From positions 1 through 6,685 of the forward strand of contig JALORV010000438.1 in the NCBI GenBank assembly GCA_025458735.1: a stretch of 6,685 bases of DNA, in the 5' to 3' direction. Positions 1 to 6,685 of the stretch are shown here, piece by piece; position 1 is the first letter of the stretch; each line of letters starts with the position of its first letter. The notes beneath the pieces are model-generated. The model did no database searches. It was given only the letters and a program-made list of their open reading frames with translations, and had not been told where the DNA came from. This DNA is from Burkholderiaceae bacterium. Its GTDB lineage: Bacteria > Pseudomonadota > Gammaproteobacteria > Burkholderiales > Burkholderiaceae. A program made the translations under genes and the position numbers.

Positions 1-633
1 ATGGGCTACGACCCGGCCTTCGTCAGCGACACGGTGCGCCACGACCTGCCGCGCGCCAAGGCGCTGCTCGACATGTACGGCTACGTCGACCGCGACGGCG
101 ACGGCTGGCGCGAGCAGCCGGACGGCACGCCGCTGGTGCTGCAGTGGTCCACGACGCCCGACCAGCGCGCGCGCCAGCGCGACGAACTGCGCCGCAAGGA
201 CCTGGCCGCGCTCGGCGTCCGCATCGAATTCAGGTCTGCCAAGTGGCCGGAGAACCTCAAGAACGGCCGCGCCGGCAAGCTGATGGTGTGGAACCTCGGC
301 ACCTCGGCCGCCGCGCCGGACGGCCAGGCCTCGCTCGATCGTGGCGCGACGGTTCACTTCGGCGGCCAGAACTTCGCGCGCTACAGCAACCGCAGGTTCG
401 ACCAGGTCTACGAGCGCATCCGCACGCTGCCCGACGGCCCGGAGCGGCAGCAGCTGTTCTACGAAGCCAAGCGCCTGCTTGCGGTCGATGCGCCCTACCG
501 CTTCCATGTCCATCGTATCCTCACCGACCTGGCCTGGCCCTGGCTGATCGGATTCCGGCGCCAGCTCTATTCCAACAACTTCTGGCAGTACGTCGACATC
601 GACACCGAACTGCTGGCCCGTTCGAGCTCATGA
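1..633 (+). CDS. ABC transporter family 5 solute-binding protein, C-terminal part (copy 1; 5' end outside window)
   Basis: This is the last 210 residues of a periplasmic solute-binding protein of the SBP_bac_5 family, which captures peptides or similar ligands for an ABC importer. The ATG at position 1 is not a credible start: it aligns with residue ~400 of the paralogs (the xGFDP segment), so roughly the first 400 residues lie outside the window. Visible elements in order are a D-x-D-x-D-G loop (residues 30-35, DRDGDGWREQPDG), a KWPEN segment (81-85), a variable AAAPDGQ segment (~104-110), LPDGPER (~143-149), HRILTDLAWPWLIGFRR (~171-187) and a terminal YVDID. All recur in the three downstream copies. 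It is closest by eye to copy 2. Its TGA overlaps the ATG of copy 2 (ATGA). Family assignment is secure; the ligand is unknown. Whether the missing 5' part is intact cannot be seen. Confidence 0.92.
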   Translation: MGYDPAFVSDTVRHDLPRAKALLDMYGYVDRDGDGWREQPDGTPLVLQWSTTPDQRARQRDELRRKDLAALGVRIEFRSAKWPENLKNGRAGKLMVWNLGTSAAAPDGQASLDRGATVHFGGQNFARYSNRRFDQVYERIRTLPDGPERQQLFYEAKRLLAVDAPYRFHVHRILTDLAWPWLIGFRRQLYSNNFWQYVDIDTELLARSSS

Positions 634-2380
634 GCACACTTCACCCCGCCTCCCGGCGCCGTCGCGACACCCTGAAGGCAATCGCAGCCGCCACCGTCGG
701 CCTGCCGCCGCTGGCGAGCGCGCAGCCATCCCGCACCAAGGTACTGCGCTACGCGTTCCCGATCGCCGAGACCGGCATGGACCCGGTGGCGCTGTCGGAC
801 CTGTACTCGCGGATCCTCACCGCACACATCTTCGAGAACTTCTACGACTACGACCACCTGGCGCGGCCGTTCAGGATCCGCCCCTGCACAGCGGCCGGCA
901 TGCCGGAGGTCTCGGATGACTTCCGCACATTCACGGTCCGCATCCAGCCAGGCATCTATTTCCAGGACGATCCGGTCTTCAAGGGCAGCAAGCGCGAACT
1001 GGTCGCGCAGGACTACGTGTATGCGTGGAAGCGCTTCTTTGACCCGCGCTGGAAGGCGCCTGCGTTTGCCACGCTCAATGAGCTGAAGATGCTGGGGATG
1101 GGCGCGCTGCGGGAGGCGGCCATCAAGGACAAGAAGCCGTTCGACTACGACACCGAGGTCGAGGGCATGCGTGCGCTCGACCGCTACACGGTGCGCTTCC
1201 GCTTTGCCGAGCCGCAGCCACGCTTCATCCAGACCATGGCCGGCGGCGACCTGTTCGGAGCGGTTGCACGCGAGGTGATCGAGGCCTACGGCGACGACAC
1301 CGCAGCGCACCCGATCGGCACCGGGCCCTTCCGGCTGGCCGAATGGCGCCGCTCGTCGAAGATCGCGCTGGTGCGCAATCCGACCTACCGTCACGTCGTC
1401 TACGACTGCGAGCCCAACGCCGACGACGCCGAGGGCCAGGCCCTGCTGGCGAAGTTCAGGGGCCGTACGCTGCCGATGGTCGATCGCGTCGAGGTCTCGG
1501 TGATCGAGGAGCAGCAGCCGCGCTGGCTCTTGCACCGAACCTCGCGCGACAGGGCGTTCAGCTCTACCGCATGCTGGCCTCCGATGTGACGCTGACGGTC
1601 TACAACATGGAGAGCCCGGTCGTTGGCGGCTACACGCCGGAAAAGATCGCGCTCAGGCGTGCGATGTCATTGGCGACCAATACGGAACAGGAGATCCGCC
1701 TAGTGCGCAAGGGGCAGGCGATTCCGGCCGAGTCCCCGCTGGTGCCCAACACGACGGGTTTCGATCCGGAGTTCCGGAGCGAAGGCTACGATCCCAGAAA
1801 AGCGCGGGCGCTGCTCGACACCTACGGTTACGTCGACCGTGACGGCGACGGCTGGCGCGAGCAGCCGGATGGCTCGCCGTTGCTGGTCACCATCTCCACC
1901 CAGCCGGACCAGGCGTCCCGGCAGCTCAACGAACTGCAGCGCAAGGACTACGCGGCGATCGGCATCAGAACGGAGTTCAAGGCGGCCAAGTGGCCGGAGA
2001 ACCTGCGCAACGTCCGCGCCGGCAACTTCATGGTCTGGGGCGTCGGTTCGTCGGCGGCGGCGCCGGACGGCCAACCGGCGCTCGACCGCACTGCCTCCAT
2101 CCACAAGGGCGGGCAGAATCTCGCGCGCTTCAGCAACAAGCAGGTCGACGAGTATTACAACCGCCTCAGCGTGATCCCGGACGGGCCGGAACGCGAACGA
2201 CTGTTTCTCGAGAGCAAGCGCCTGATCTCGGCCTACGCGCCATATCAATTCGGCGTGCACCGCATCCTCACCGACCTGGCGTGGCCCTGGCTCACCGGTT
2301 TCCGCCGGCCGCCCTACTGGCTTGCGTGGTGGCAGTACGTCGACATCGATGCCGACGCTCAGGCAAAGGCAAAGGAGTGA
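630..2380 (+). pseudogene. ABC transporter family 5 solute-binding protein (copy 2), frame broken by a ~73-nt internal deletion
   Basis: The gene starts at ATG 630, inside the stop of copy 1. It opens with a Tat-type signal peptide: SRRRRDTLK at residues 8-16, a hydrophobic stretch, and a likely cleavage after ASA at residue 31. The first frame then shows the AETGMDP motif (46-52), MPEVSDDF, YFQDD (~110-114), GTGPFRLAEW (~230-239) and VDRVEVSVIEEQQPRWL, and leaves the correct frame after the WL codons near 1527; read on, it stops at 1587-1589. The remainder lies one frame over, from LAPNLARQG at 1529 to TGA 2378-2380. It carries YNMESPVVGGYTPEKIALRRA, the DRDGDG loop at 1835-1852 and the family C-terminus ending WQYVDIDA. 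Compared with copies 3 and 4, about 24 residues of the AFLxGxLDL segment plus one base are missing. Restoring 73 nt gives 607 residues, the same size as its neighbours. No further stop or shift is visible. As it stands it would give a 319-residue truncated protein. Assembly error is an alternative explanation. Confidence 0.88.
1525..1531 (+). other. Deletion/frameshift junction in copy 2
   Basis: Upstream the reading frame ends with the conserved QPRWL. Downstream the next recognisable family residues are LAPNLARQG in the +2 frame, starting at 1529. Copies 3 and 4 hold about 24 more residues here (AFLNGQLD... in copy 3, AFLQGKLDLLDP... in copy 4). The net loss is about 73 nt, not divisible by three. 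No simple repeat flanks the junction. Confidence 0.82.
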
Positions 2381-4186
2381 AGCGGCGCCAGCTGCTGCAG
2401 GGTGGCGCGGCGGCGGCGGCGCTCGCCGCCGCCCCCGCTTCCGTCATCGCCCGCGCCGCCACGCCGGACCGGGTCGTGCGATGGTCCTTTCCGAGCGCCG
2501 AGACGGGCTTCGGTCAGTGACCTCTACTCGAATACCGTCATCGCCAACATCATCGAGCCGCCGCTGCAGTACGACTTCCTGGCGCGGCCGGCTCAGCTGC
2601 GGGTGCGCACGGCGGCAGCGATGCCCGAGGTCTCGGCCGACTTCCGCGTCTACACGGTGCGGCTCACTCCCGGCATCTACTTCCAGGACGACCCGGCCTT
2701 CAAGGGCAAGCGGCGCGAGCTGGTGGCGGCCGACTGCGTCTACGCCTTCAAGCGCGTCTACGACCCGCGCTGGAAGAGCCCCCACTACCAGACCGTGCAG
2801 AACTACGCGCCGCTGGAACTGGAGGAGCTGCGCAAGCAGGCGCAGGCCGGCGGGCGCTTCGACTACGACCGCGTGGTGGCCGGCGCGCGCGTGCTCGACC
2901 GCTACGTCTTCGAGGTGCGGCTGGCGCGCCCGGATCCGCGCTTCATCTATGCGTTCACGATCGCCAATTACTTCGGCGCGGTGGCGCGCGAGGTGATCGA
3001 ATCGGCCGCGACCGAGAACGAGCTGATGGGCCGCCCGGTAGGCACCGGCCCGTTCCGGCTGGCCCAGTGGCGGCGGGGATCGCTGATCGCGATCGAGCGC
3101 AACCCCGGTTATCGCGAGGAAATTTACGCAGCGAGCCCGCCGGAGGGCGATGCCCGCAGCCAGGCGATCGCCGAGCGCATGCGCGGCAAGCGTCTCCCGT
3201 TCGTGGACCGCGTCGAGTTCTCCATCATTCAGGAGACACAGCCGCAGTGGCTGGCCTTCCTCAACGGCCAGCTCGATGTCGGCGCGCCGGGCGAGCTGCT
3301 GAACACGGCGGCCCCGCTTGGCCGCCTGTCGCCGTCGCTGGCGCGGCAGGGCATCTGGCTGGAGCGCCTGGTCAACCCGGACGTGGTCGCTACCTACTTC
3401 AACATGGAAGACCCGCTGATCGGCGGCCTCGGCGCGCCGCAGACGGCACTGCGACGCGCAATCTCGCTCGGCTACAACATCGACCAGGAGATCCGCGACC
3501 TGCGGCGCGGTCAGATGCTGGCAGCGCAGTCGCCGATACCGCCGGGCAGCTACGGCTTCGAGCCCGACTTCGTCAGTGCGATGAGCGAGTTCAACCGGGC
3601 GCGCGCACGCGCCCTGCTCGACACCTACGGCTATGTCGATCGCGATGGCGACGGCTGGCGCGAGCAGCCGGACGGCAAGCCGCTGGTGCTGCTGCAGGCG
3701 ACGGGAGGCGACGGTTTCTCGCGCGCCTCCAACGAGATCTGGAAGACCAGCATGGACGCCATCGGTGTCAGGATGGAGTTCCAGATCGGCCAGTGGCCCG
3801 AGCAGCTGAAGTCGGCGCGCGCCGGCAAGCTGATGATGTGGGGGCTGGGCTGGAGCGCCAACGTGCCCGACGGCGAGACCTTCCTCGACGTCTGCTACGG
3901 TCCGCTGGCCGGCAGCGCCAATCTTGCGCGCTTCAAGCTGCCCGAGTACGACCGTTTGCACGAGCAGCAGCGTGTGCTCGGCAACTCGCCCGAGCGGCTG
4001 GCCGTCATCCGCGAGATGAAGCGGCTGATCGCCGTCTACATACCTTATCGCTTCCACGGACACCGCATCGTCAACAACTTCGTGCACCCGTGGGTGATTG
4101 GCTATCGCCGCCACCCGTTCGCGCGCGACGCCTTCAAGTGGATCGACATCGACGTCGACCAGCGCGCGGCGGCCGGCGCCGGCTGA
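2377..4186 (+). pseudogene. ABC transporter family 5 solute-binding protein (copy 3), frame broken by an ~11-nt deletion near the N-terminus
   Basis: The likely start is GTG 2377, overlapping the stop of copy 2 (GTGA). A weak AAAGG lies 7 nt upstream, and this start gives a clear Tat signal peptide: KRRQLLQGG at residues 2-10, an alanine-rich core and a likely cleavage at ARA near residue 27. The frame runs through SAETGF (40-45) and stops at 2518-2520. The mature domain continues one frame over from 2513 (VSDLYSNTV...) to TGA 4184-4186. It shows MPEVSADF, YFQDDPAFKGK, DPRWKSP, GTGPFRLAQW (3041 on), VDRVEFSIIQETQPQWLAFLNG, FNMEDPLIGG, the DRDGDG loop at 3638-3655 and a C-terminus ending WIDIDVD. 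Against copies 2 and 4 only about four residues (DPxx) plus a frame change are lost. Adding 11 nt gives 606 residues. The body is clean and could be read from a later start such as ATG 2621, but that product would lack the export signal and part of the N-terminal domain. An in-frame GTG at 2402 gives an arginine/proline-rich leader, which is out-of-frame signal-peptide sequence. Confidence 0.87.
2509..2516 (+). other. Deletion/frameshift junction in copy 3
   Basis: The conserved motif AETG-[FM]-DP-x-x-[VL]-SDLYS is cut after AETGF: one base (G, 2512) follows the TTC codon and then GTC AGT GAC CTC resumes as VSDLYS in the next frame. Copy 2 has four intervening codons here (DPVA), so about 11 nt are missing. 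This brings a TGA in frame at 2518. Confidence 0.84.
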
Positions 4187-4328
4187 CGTGAGGCCCATCG
4201 CCAGCCGCCGTGCGGTGCTGGCCGCGGCGGGTGCCCTGCCGCTGGCCTCGGCGGCGCGGTCCGCAGCGAGCGGTCCGCGGCCGGCCGGGGGCACGAAGGT
4301 CCTGCGGGTTGCGTTTCAGGTGGCCGAG

Positions 4329-4335
4329 ACTGCGG
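4329..4335 (+). other. Deletion/frameshift junction in copy 4
   Basis: The frame-3 sequence ends in the conserved AET (ACT at 4329-4331). After one base (G 4332) the next family residues are RPNTVVAMPD in frame 1 from 4333. The stretch equivalent to residues 49-83 of copy 2 is missing, a net loss of about 104 nt. The lesion begins at nearly the same alignment position as that of copy 3. Confidence 0.83.
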
Positions 4336-5906
4336 CCCAACACGGTCGTAGCGATGCCGGATATCTCGGACGACTTCCGCACGATCACGTTCCAGCTCCG
4401 CCCCGGCATTTTTTTCCAGGACGATGCGGCCTTCAAGGGCAAGGCCCGCGAACTGGTCGCGGCCGACTACGTCTACTCGTGGAAGCGCATCTACGACCCG
4501 CGCTGGAAGAGCCCGATGCTGTTCGTGCTCGAGAACAGCCGGGTGCTGGGCCTGAGCGAACTGCGTGCCGCCGCGCTCAAGGGCAAGCGGCCGTTTGACT
4601 ACGCGACCGAGGTCGACGGCCTGCGCACGCTCGACCGCTACCGCTGGCAGATCAGGCTGGCGGAGCCGAACCCGCGCTTCGTCTACCAGTTCGCGGACGC
4701 CTCGCTGTTCGGCGCAGTCGCGCGCGAGGTCGTGGAAGCCTATGGCGACGACATCATGGCGCATCCGGTCGGCACCGGCCCGTTCCGGCTGGCGCAGTGG
4801 AACCGGTCGTCGCGGATCGTGCTGGAGCGCAGTCCGAGCTATCGCGAAGTGCGCTATGACTTCGAGGCCGCAGCGGACGCGCCGCAGCTGGCGCCCGAGA
4901 CCGCAGCCCTGCGCGGCCGGCGACTGCCGCTGGTCGACCGCGTCGAGGTGTCGATCATCGAGGAGTCGCAGCCACGCTGGCTCGCCTTCCTGCAGGGCAA
5001 GCTCGACCTGCTCGACCCCGTGCCGGTCGATCTGGCACGGCTCGCCGCGCCCAACGGCCAGCTGGCGCCGTTCCTCGCCCGCAAGGGCGTCAAGGGCCCG
5101 CTGACGCCGATGTCGGACATCACCCTCAGCTACTTCAACATGGAACACCCGCTGGTCGGCGGCTATACGCCCGACAAGGTGGCGCTGCGCCGTGCGGTCG
5201 CGCTGGGCTTCAACGGTCGCGACTACATCCGCAGCATCTTCGGCGGCTTCGGCCTGCAGGCGCAGTCGCCGTTCGTGCCGGCGACCTTCGGCTTCGATCC
5301 CGCCTACCGCACCGCCATGTCCGACTACGACCGGTCGCGCGCCCGTGCCCTGCTCGACACCTATGGCTATGCGGATCGCGACGGCGACGGCTGGCGCGAG
5401 ATGCCCGATGGCCAGCCGCTGACACTGGAGATCGCCTCCACCAGCACGCAGCGCGACCGCAGCCAGAACGAACTGTGGAAGAAGTACATGACCGCGATCG
5501 GCGTTCGCACCGCCTTCCGCATCGCACCGTGGCCGGAACTGGTCAAGCAATCGATGGCCGGCCAGCTGATGATGTGGAGCTTTGCATGGCAGGTGGGCGA
5601 ACCCGACAGCGGCACCGTTTTCGGCATGGGCTACGGCCCGAACAAGCAATCCATCAACGACGCCCGCTTCGACCTGCCCGCCTTCAACCGCCTGTTCGAG
5701 CAACAGCGTGTGCTGCCTGACGGTCCGGAGCGGCTGGCGCTGCTGCGCGAGGCCAGCCGCCTGATGACGGCCTACATGCCGTATCTGTTGCACATGCACC
5801 GCGTCTTCGTCGACCTGGCGCAGCCGTGGGTGATCGGGTTCCGGCGCCACCCGTTCACGACGCGGCGCTGGTCGTGGATCGACATCGATGCCGACCTGCG
5901 CACGGC

Positions 5907-5912
5907 GGAGGG
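5907..5912 (+). promoter_or_regulatory. Shine-Dalgarno site of the hydrolase gene
   Basis: GGAGGG lies 6 nt before ATG 5919, inside the last codons of copy 4. It is the only strong ribosome binding site in the window; the binding-protein starts at 630 and 4188 have none and the one at 2377 is weak. With the TGATG overlap, it supports ATG 5919 as the start. Confidence 0.75.
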
Positions 5913-5918
5913 TGCCTG

Positions 5919-6685
5919 ATGCTGGCGCGCCTGCTGCGCATCGGCGCCGCCATCGAGCTGCTCGGTGCCGTCGTCATCGCCGCCGCCCTGCTGCACTGGG
6001 GCGCCTCGGCCTGGGTGGCGGTGCTGGCCGGCGCCGCGCTGCCGCTGCTGGTGCATCGCGTCTGGCTCGGCGAGACCTGGCGCTCGTTCAAGGTCTTCAA
6101 CATCGACCAGGCCTGGCGCGCCGACTTTCCCGAGCCGGCCATCGTTCACGATCCGGGGCGTCCGGCGGTGCTGTTCATCCACGGCTACATGTGCAACCGC
6201 GCGACATGGCGGCCATGGCTGCTGGGCCGCGGACTGGCGCAGCGCTGGAACTGCGCCACGGTGAACCTCGAGCCGGTGTTCGGCGCCGTCGATCGCTATC
6301 CCGAGCGGATCCACGCCGCCGTGGAACGGCTGAGGGCAGCCGCCGGCGCCACGCGCATCACGCTCGTCTGTCACAGCATGGGGGGACTGGCGGCGCGTGC
6401 CTACCTGCGCGCCTACGGCCACGAGGCGGTGGCGCGCGTCGTCACCATCGACACCCCGCACCACGGAACGCTGTTCGCCCGGCTCGGGCACGGCGAGAAC
6501 ACGCGCCAGATGCGCCGCGACTGCGACTACGTCCGACGACTCGCCGCCGACGACGAGCCGGTCGAGTTCGTCTGCTTCGCCAGCCAGCACGACAACCTGG
6601 TGGTGCCCCGCGACGCCCAGATCCTCGCCTGCGCCGAAGCCGTCTGGTTCGAGCGCATCGGCCACCTCGCGATGACCGACAACGA
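5919..6685 (+). CDS. Membrane-anchored alpha/beta hydrolase, lipase/esterase-like (3' end outside window)
   Basis: This is the N-terminal 255 residues of a serine hydrolase of the alpha/beta fold, probably acting on an ester or lipid-like substrate. The start at ATG 5919 overlaps the stop of copy 4 (TGATG) and has a good ribosome binding site. Residues 8-26 and about 30-50 form two hydrophobic segments joined by a short uncharged turn. With arginines at residues 4 and 7 and R47/R55/K58 after the hairpin, the catalytic domain is predicted on the cytoplasmic side. FIHG (86-89) is the oxyanion-hole element. CHSMGG (151-156) is the nucleophile elbow with Ser153. TPHHGT (179-184) is a lipase-type motif. 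D225 in SQHDNLVVP is the likely acid and H249 in IGHLAM the likely base, so the triad is complete. Cysteine replaces the more usual Gly or Ala before His-Ser in the elbow. The protein must be near its end at the window edge. The substrate and any link to the binding proteins are unknown. Confidence 0.88.
   Translation, partial: MLARLLRIGAAIELLGAVVIAAALLHWGASAWVAVLAGAALPLLVHRVWLGETWRSFKVFNIDQAWRADFPEPAIVHDPGRPAVLFIHGYMCNRATWRPWLLGRGLAQRWNCATVNLEPVFGAVDRYPERIHAAVERLRAAAGATRITLVCHSMGGLAARAYLRAYGHEAVARVVTIDTPHHGTLFARLGHGENTRQMRRDCDYVRRLAADDEPVEFVCFASQHDNLVVPRDAQILACAEAVWFERIGHLAMTDN

Larger units (their letters stand above)
1..5919 (+). repeat. Tandem array of at least four diverged solute-binding protein genes
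   Basis: Four units of about 1.8 kb each (the first incomplete) lie head to tail with overlaps of 4 nt, 4 nt and a gap of 1 nt. They share the same motif order but are well diverged overall. Short identical nucleotide blocks remain. Positions 97-127 of copy 1 match 3647-3677 of copy 3. Positions 94-122 of copy 1 match 1841-1869 of copy 2. Positions 3041-3063 of copy 3 match 4771-4793 of copy 4. The array probably arose by old tandem duplication, and it may extend to the left of the window. Confidence 0.88.
4188..5919 (+). pseudogene. ABC transporter family 5 solute-binding protein (copy 4), frame broken by a ~104-nt deletion near the N-terminus
   Basis: The likely start is GTG 4188, one base after the stop of copy 3, with no clear Shine-Dalgarno sequence. 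It opens with a Tat-type signal peptide (SRRAVLAAAG at residues 6-15, cleavage possibly after ASA near residue 22 or later). The frame carries TKVLRVAFQVAET (36-48) and is then lost; read on, it stops at 4596-4598. The family sequence resumes one frame over at 4333 with RPNTVVAMPDISDDF and continues to TGA 5917-5919. It contains FFQDDAAFKGK, DPRWKSP, GTGPFRLAQW (4771 on), VDRVEVSIIEESQPRWLAFLQG, FNMEHPLVGGYTPDKVALRRA, the DRDGDG loop at 5374-5391 and a terminal WIDIDAD. By comparison with copy 2, about 35 residues (GxDP...SDLYS...FExxYDYDxLARPxRI) are absent. Adding 104 nt gives 611 residues. It resembles copy 3 more than copies 1-2, for example in LRARFxxP-like and GYxRHPF segments (RRHPF at the C-terminus). 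Ligand unknown. Confidence 0.87.

Noticed and set aside
144..629. Upstream extension of the copy 2 frame to an ATG at 144
   Set aside because: The extension overlaps copy 1 out of frame and is arginine/proline-rich. ATG 630 gives a Tat signal peptide and the overlap typical of this array.
2402..2512. GTG 2402 as the start of a 594-residue copy 3 protein
   Set aside because: The first ~37 residues are the signal-peptide DNA read in the wrong frame. GTG 2377 gives the proper Tat signal, so this is a product of the frameshift.
2444..4294. Long minus-strand ORF of 616 codons opposite copy 3
   Set aside because: It is a by-product of GC-rich third positions on the coding strand. Its translation has no recognisable domain, while the plus strand carries conserved family motifs throughout.
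4210..4332. Start at 4210 for a 569-residue copy 4 protein
   Set aside because: The N-terminal ~40 residues are again out-of-frame signal sequence; family similarity begins only at 4333.
1525..4335. Programmed ribosomal frameshifting at the three junctions
   Set aside because: Conserved residues are missing at each junction, not merely shifted, and no slippery heptamer is seen there. Deletion explains the data better.
4102..5850. Long minus-strand ORF of 582 codons opposite copy 4
   Set aside because: Same cause as above; it spans a gene junction and shows only low-complexity Arg/Ala/Gly-rich sequence.
1..6685. Insertion sequence, CRISPR array, tRNA or rRNA, intergenic promoter or terminator
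   Set aside because: No transposase motifs, inverted terminal repeats, spaced short repeats or RNA gene signatures were seen. Genes abut or overlap, so there is no intergenic space over a few bases.

Overview
The window is a continuous, very GC-rich, plus-strand gene cluster. It has four tandem paralogous genes for extracytoplasmic solute-binding proteins of the ABC-transporter family 5 type (peptide/nickel/dipeptide-like, SBP_bac_5). They are followed by the 5' part of a membrane-anchored alpha/beta hydrolase (lipase/esterase-like). GC-dominated third codon positions, Tat-type signal peptides and the look of the hydrolase (an N-terminal hydrophobic hairpin, then HG, HSMGG and TPHHGT motifs) suggest a betaproteobacterium, probably Burkholderiales or a relative. 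This placement is an inference from protein style; there is no rRNA or marker gene.

Layout: copy 1 (1-633) is only the last third of a binding protein, cut by the window edge. Copy 2 (630-2380), copy 3 (2377-4186) and copy 4 (4188-5919) follow with start/stop overlaps or a 1-nt gap (ATGA, GTGA, TGA-C-GTG). The hydrolase starts at 5919 in a TGATG overlap and runs off the right edge. No gap is large enough for a promoter or terminator, so the window reads as the interior of one transcript that begins upstream and continues downstream. No permease or ATPase gene is visible.

The most notable observation is that each of the three binding-protein genes whose full span is visible is broken by one internal deletion that is not a multiple of three. 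Comparison among the copies puts these at about 73 nt (copy 2, near 1527), about 11 nt (copy 3, near 2512) and about 104 nt (copy 4, near 4332). Adding the missing bases back gives products of 607, 606 and 611 residues, so the estimates agree. The rest of each frame is clean. Either three neighbouring paralogs were inactivated recently and independently, or the assembly has dropped bases in a repetitive GC-rich array. Only reads or a second genome can decide.

If intact, the proteins would be Tat-exported, periplasmic ligand receptors feeding an ABC importer encoded elsewhere. Two sequence subgroups (copies 1-2 and copies 3-4) differ mainly in a segment that may line the ligand pocket, so the array may have served to broaden substrate range. 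The hydrolase is translationally coupled to the last receptor. Its role with the receptors cannot be read from the sequence.
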